A stretch of 8,971 bases of DNA, from contig JAJZFE010000191.1 in assembly GCA_021798655.1 (NCBI GenBank), forward strand, positions 1-8,971, given 5' to 3'. Positions 6,748 through 8,971 of this stretch are shown here, piece by piece. Positions within the stretch are counted from its first letter, which is position 1, and every line of letters starts with the position of its first letter. This DNA comes from Acidobacteriota bacterium. GTDB taxonomy: Bacteria > Acidobacteriota > Terriglobia > Terriglobales > Acidobacteriaceae. The notes below the pieces were generated by a model. The model was not told the origin of the DNA. It did not search any database and was given only the letters and a program-made list of their open reading frames with translations. The translations under genes were made by a program, and so were the position numbers.

Positions 6748-7989
6748 ATGGTAACGCTGCACATTTTGAGGTGTCTGATCTCTGACGAACTCCAGCATCA
6801 AGACGATTGTGTGAAACTGCTTGGCGAGTCGTTTCCACATGTACATCGGTGGCTCGATGAACCGTTCGAACACGAAGGCGCAATCCATCGCAGGGTACGG
6901 CATCATAGGCAGGGGATCGAGAGGGTCCGATCATTGTTTGGCCATCGCGCCACCCTCGCAGCAAAGATTCATGTTCTGAGAGACTGTCAAGGAATTCCAG
7001 AAAAAAAAGATTATGATTCTGGTTTAGTTGATCCACTCGGCTTCCCCTTGAGTCGGACAATTCAGCAGATCGTAACCTACTCGGACGAGGATTTTTATAA
7101 AGTGGCTTTGGATTTGATTGATGACGAGCACACGTGCCTACTTCTTCCCGGTTGGCTTGATGGCGTACCTGAGTTTGTAGCACTTATAAACAGGGTGATT
7201 GGCGCTCTTCAACCGGAAAAACGAGCTTCAATCCTTGCTAATTGGAGCAGTGTACGTGATGCAGTCGGCAGGTTGACAGAGCTATCTAGCAGATATGCTG
7301 TTCTTGGTTCGGAGCCGCAATTTGAATCGCTGTCGTCAGAGAATGCTGAGTCATTAGGTGATCCTGGAAAAGCACTGCTCGCAAACTTAAGATCGCAGCT
7401 AGGTTCCGTCGATTTTGGCTGGATCGCCGCCACGGCGTTGATCAATCCGCTCCAACTTATTGATCTGGACTACGTCACCCATTTGGCGCAAGATCTTCCC
7501 GAGCGCCCTACTGAGCGTGACATGATGATGTTCGCCGCGCCGGAGAAGTTGAACATACAAGCGCGGACGTTTTCAGACGCAAAATCGGCCACGGTGATTA
7601 CCAGATTTCAGGAGCTGCATCTCAGTGCCGTCGAATCACATTTAGAGTCAGAGGTTGGGATCGAAATCAAGTTCCGCATACATCCCCTACCACAATACAT
7701 TCTGGTCATCGAAAACAACGGGAGATACTACCTGCGTGCCGGAATGCATCGCGCGTTTGTCCTTGCCCGATCCGGGATGTCTCGTATACCGTGTTTCCTC
7801 GCTCGCAATGTTGAAATGCCCGCGATTGTTGGACCTTACCCTCTTTATCCCCCACGTGTCTTGCAGCTCCCGCGACCCCCAATGCTACTTGATGCGCTTG
7901 ATCCAAGCTTGACCGTGAAATCAGATTACCCGCAAACCAGAAGACTCCTGCGCATCGCTGCAGAAGAGATCGCGATTCCTTTTAACTGA
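6748..7989 (+). CDS. Two-domain protein: His/Arg-rich module plus ParB-like module
   Basis: A 413-residue protein of unknown function. Residues 31-89 form a His/Arg-rich module: HVHRWLDEPF (31-40), HRRVRHHRQGIE (47-58), FG (64-65), AAKIHVLRDC (71-80) and GIPEKKDY (82-89). This resembles short stand-alone bacterial proteins of about 90 residues that I recall with HR..RHH..GI patterns (DUF6915-like; weak). Residues 90-225 are unassigned. Residues 231-400 recall an uncharacterised ParB/Srx-like family: INPLQLIDLDYV (232-243), NGRYYLRAGMHRAFVL (324-339), IPC (347-349), PRPPMLLDALDP (375-386) and a final RRLLRI. The G-x-HR core is typical of ParB-like folds, which may bind or cut DNA or nucleotides. 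Start ATG 6748 lacks a ribosome site; GTG 6811 is an alternative, though shortening. An A8 run at 7001-7008 falls at the domain junction. The stop overlaps the next start (TGATG). GC and codon use are unlike the host genes. Confidence 0.75.
   Translation: MVTLHILRCLISDELQHQDDCVKLLGESFPHVHRWLDEPFEHEGAIHRRVRHHRQGIERVRSLFGHRATLAAKIHVLRDCQGIPEKKDYDSGLVDPLGFPLSRTIQQIVTYSDEDFYKVALDLIDDEHTCLLLPGWLDGVPEFVALINRVIGALQPEKRASILANWSSVRDAVGRLTELSSRYAVLGSEPQFESLSSENAESLGDPGKALLANLRSQLGSVDFGWIAATALINPLQLIDLDYVTHLAQDLPERPTERDMMMFAAPEKLNIQARTFSDAKSATVITRFQELHLSAVESHLESEVGIEIKFRIHPLPQYILVIENNGRYYLRAGMHRAFVLARSGMSRIPCFLARNVEMPAIVGPYPLYPPRVLQLPRPPMLLDALDPSLTVKSDYPQTRRLLRIAAEEIAIPFN
7001..7008 (+). other. A8 homopolymer, possible slippage site
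   Basis: Eight adenines encode the end of Glu85 and Lys86-Lys87, with the in-frame slippery heptamer A AAA AAA at 7002-7008. A -1 shift reaches TGA at 7014-7016 and a +1 shift reaches TAG within six codons. Either would release the N-terminal module as a protein of about 90 residues. CCAGAA (6997-7002) and TTCTGG (7017-7022) are inverted repeats around it. Slippage itself is not demonstrated. Confidence 0.4.
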
Positions 7990-8432
7990 TGATTCCGGAA
8001 TTTGTTGATGGCGTGAACCTTGAGCATGGAGCCCATCGCTGCACGATGGACGAGGTGCGTGCGCGATTTGGCATGGGTCCACGAGAGAAACTCTTCAACA
8101 GTTTGGAGCATCTACTTGATATGGCTAGGAGGTGCGGGTTTCTTTACGCACTGATCGGTGGCAGTTTTGCAACCGCAAAGCTTGAGCCAGACGATCTCGA
8201 TATTACGTGGTTCGGCCCATCGGGGATGGACAAAAGTAACGTTCCCTGCGAATGTGTTTCTTTAATGGAGTCAGAATATGCGCGGGATCGGTTTGGACAT
8301 GATTTAATGTTTATTCCACTGCCGGAACAGGCCGATAAGCAACTCGAACAGATGGAACGATTCGGAAGGGACCTTGGTTTCGACGTCAAGACAATGACTA
8401 ACCGTGGTACTCTCCTTTTGGAGCTCACATGA
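7989..8432 (+). CDS. DUF6932-like nucleotidyltransferase
   Basis: A 147-residue soluble protein. It begins MIPEFVDG and has a helix with DEVRARFG (21-28), then the polymerase-beta-type nucleotidyltransferase signature: GGS at 57-59 followed by D69-L-D71 in TAKLEPDDLDITW, with a possible third carboxylate at Asp105 (FGHDLMF). The end, RGTLLLEL, matches the RG.l.i.L tail I recall for DUF6932 proteins. Small nucleotidyltransferases of this fold move a nucleotide onto a protein, tRNA or drug. In toxin-antitoxin pairs of the MNT type they modify the partner protein. Length fits a stand-alone MNT-like enzyme, and the active-site residues look intact. Its ATG overlaps the preceding stop by one base (TGATG), and its stop overlaps the next start by four, so all three genes are coupled. 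Substrate unknown. The fold call is firm; the exact family is from memory. Confidence 0.82.
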   Translation: MIPEFVDGVNLEHGAHRCTMDEVRARFGMGPREKLFNSLEHLLDMARRCGFLYALIGGSFATAKLEPDDLDITWFGPSGMDKSNVPCECVSLMESEYARDRFGHDLMFIPLPEQADKQLEQMERFGRDLGFDVKTMTNRGTLLLELT

Positions 8433-8782
8433 CAATCGAATCTCCCACGCATTACGAGGGAACAATGGAGATGATCAGGCGCCTCAACGGCTTGATCGAA
8501 TATTCGCGTGCAGCCAATAGTGCCTCCGATTTCGCGACGATTGAACGGGAATTGACGGGTCGAATAGTGGCCCTTCAAGAGGCAGCCGATGAGTGGATAC
8601 AGTCGCAGTCCGTGGATCTGAACGCGTGCGAAAGTTTCACATTCTGCTCGTCGACGGAAAACGAGATGGCGATCGTGCGCGGTGGCCCTCCTCCCTCTAT
8701 CAGGCAAATTGATTTCGTAGCGGCACCTAGACCAGCCCAAACGGCTGGTCTTTTATTTGCGCATCACCTTTTTCCATTTTGA
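8429..8782 (+). CDS. Small protein of unknown function, third gene of the cassette
   Basis: A 117-residue protein starting at an ATGA overlap with the nucleotidyltransferase gene, with GGAG at 8420-8423 five bases upstream. Residues 9-60 are predicted helical, with alternating charges and hydrophobic residues, ending near DEW (54-56). Residues 61-100 are mixed and include two cysteines (Cys67, Cys73) and a GGPPP turn (85-89). No known domain is recognised. It has no RX4-6H motif of HEPN toxins. Codons 101-117 are formed by an intrinsic terminator and the sequence after it, giving a hydrophobic tail (AGLLFAHHLFPF). Both other frames carry stops before the terminator, so a lost or gained base could have removed an earlier natural stop. 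The first two thirds look soundly coding; the true C-terminus is uncertain. It could be the partner or target of the nucleotidyltransferase. Confidence 0.6.
   Translation: MTIESPTHYEGTMEMIRRLNGLIEYSRAANSASDFATIERELTGRIVALQEAADEWIQSQSVDLNACESFTFCSSTENEMAIVRGGPPPSIRQIDFVAAPRPAQTAGLLFAHHLFPF
8729..8758 (+). terminator. Rho-independent terminator of the cassette
   Basis: A perfect nine-base stem, AGACCAGCC (8729-8737) with GGCTGGTCT (8743-8751), encloses the five-base loop CAAAC and runs into TTTTATTT (8751-8758). It has no A-tract before the stem, so it is directional for the plus strand. It closes the three-gene cassette, yet lies inside the reading frame of the last gene, 24 bases before that frame's stop. 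Confidence 0.92.
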
Positions 8783-8831
8783 GAAGCGATTGCGGGGAGT
8801 TCGCCCAGTCCGGGTGCTTGCGGGCTGACGA

Positions 8832-8837
8832 TACAAT
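8832..8837 (+). promoter_or_regulatory. Putative -10 box of the last gene
   Basis: TACAAT matches the -10 consensus at five of six positions and ends six bases before ATG 8844, so transcription would begin at the start codon itself. GGAGAG lies directly against the ATG, too close for a normal ribosome site. No -35 at proper spacing is visible. Confidence 0.4.
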
Positions 8838-8843
8838 GGAGAG

Positions 8844-8971
8844 ATGATCAAGGGACTGACAGCTGTGGCGCAGGTCGCCACGGAGACGGCCTGGGCGGAG
8901 CTGAACGAGTTGTTTGGCGCGCTGGGCTTTGAGACGGGCAAGGGCTGGGACGATGGGACCGGCAAGGGAGC
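8844..8971 (+). CDS. Start of a host-style gene cut by the right edge, possibly VOC-like
   Basis: ATG 8844 opens a frame of 42 full codons that runs off the window. The translation begins MIKGLTAVAQVATETAWAEL and continues with FGALGFETGKGWDDGTGKG. Codon use returns to the G/C-ending host pattern, which supports real coding. The F..LGFE element at about residues 24-29 faintly recalls the start of vicinal-oxygen-chelate (glyoxalase/bleomycin-resistance) domains, but this fragment is too short to assign a family. There is no signal peptide or membrane segment in what is visible. It stands apart from the cassette, with its own putative -10. Confidence 0.6.
   Translation, partial: MIKGLTAVAQVATETAWAELNELFGALGFETGKGWDDGTGKG

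Noticed and set aside
6748..8782. HEPN-MNT toxin-antitoxin pair
   Set aside because: The nucleotidyltransferase fits MNT, but neither neighbour shows a convincing RX4-6H HEPN motif in a helical bundle. The His/Arg clusters of the first protein are arranged differently. The classical pair is therefore not supported.
6700..8843. Direct repeats or attachment sites bounding the low-GC cassette
   Set aside because: Comparing 6700-6747 with 8783-8843 by eye gave no repeat longer than a few bases. There is no tRNA or integrase in the window. The GGTAACG copies at 6701-6707 and 6750-6756 both lie on one side.

Overview
The window reads as chromosomal DNA of a high-GC heterotrophic bacterium. Most genes use G/C-ending codons almost exclusively: bases 3721-3780 hold 42 G+C out of 60. 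My best guess is Acidobacteriota (Terriglobales/Acidobacteriaceae). It rests on codon style, a secreted GH42 enzyme and -10-like boxes placed very close to start codons, so the taxonomy is a low-to-moderate confidence inference.

Layout. (1) Bases 1-1005, minus strand: the N-terminal 335 residues of a polytopic membrane protein that runs off the left edge, with GT39/ArnT-like features. (2) Bases 1006-1160: a divergent intergenic region with a 7-bp tandem repeat. (3) Bases 1161-4936, plus strand: a compact run of four genes. These are a DUF2251-like cytosolic protein, a small single-pass membrane protein (called B here), an exported GH42 beta-galactosidase, and a second small single-pass protein (C) that is clearly a paralogue of B. 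B and C flank the galactosidase. (4) Bases 5191-6699: a 13-segment sodium:solute symporter closest in my memory to the MctP monocarboxylate permeases. Regions 3 and 4 suggest extracytoplasmic cleavage of beta-galactosides next to organic-acid uptake, although nothing in the sequence proves a shared pathway.

(5) Bases 6748-8782: composition changes sharply (bases 7201-7260 hold 29 G+C out of 60) and codon use becomes mixed. Three genes are packed with start/stop overlaps (TGATG, then ATGA). They are a 413-residue two-domain protein (His/Arg-rich N-terminal module plus a ParB-like C-terminal module), a DUF6932-like nucleotidyltransferase with a GGS...DLD active site, and a 117-residue unknown protein. 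A strong intrinsic terminator lies inside the last 17 codons of the third gene. This looks like a horizontally acquired accessory cassette and is the best candidate for an undescribed system. No integrase, transposase or attachment site is visible. (6) From 8844 the high-GC host style returns with the first 42 codons of a gene that leaves the right edge.

No rRNA, tRNA, CRISPR array or insertion sequence was seen. No gene-free stretch exceeds 300 bases. The largest gap (4937-5190) holds weak inverted repeats, a G8 run and a palindrome over a putative -10.
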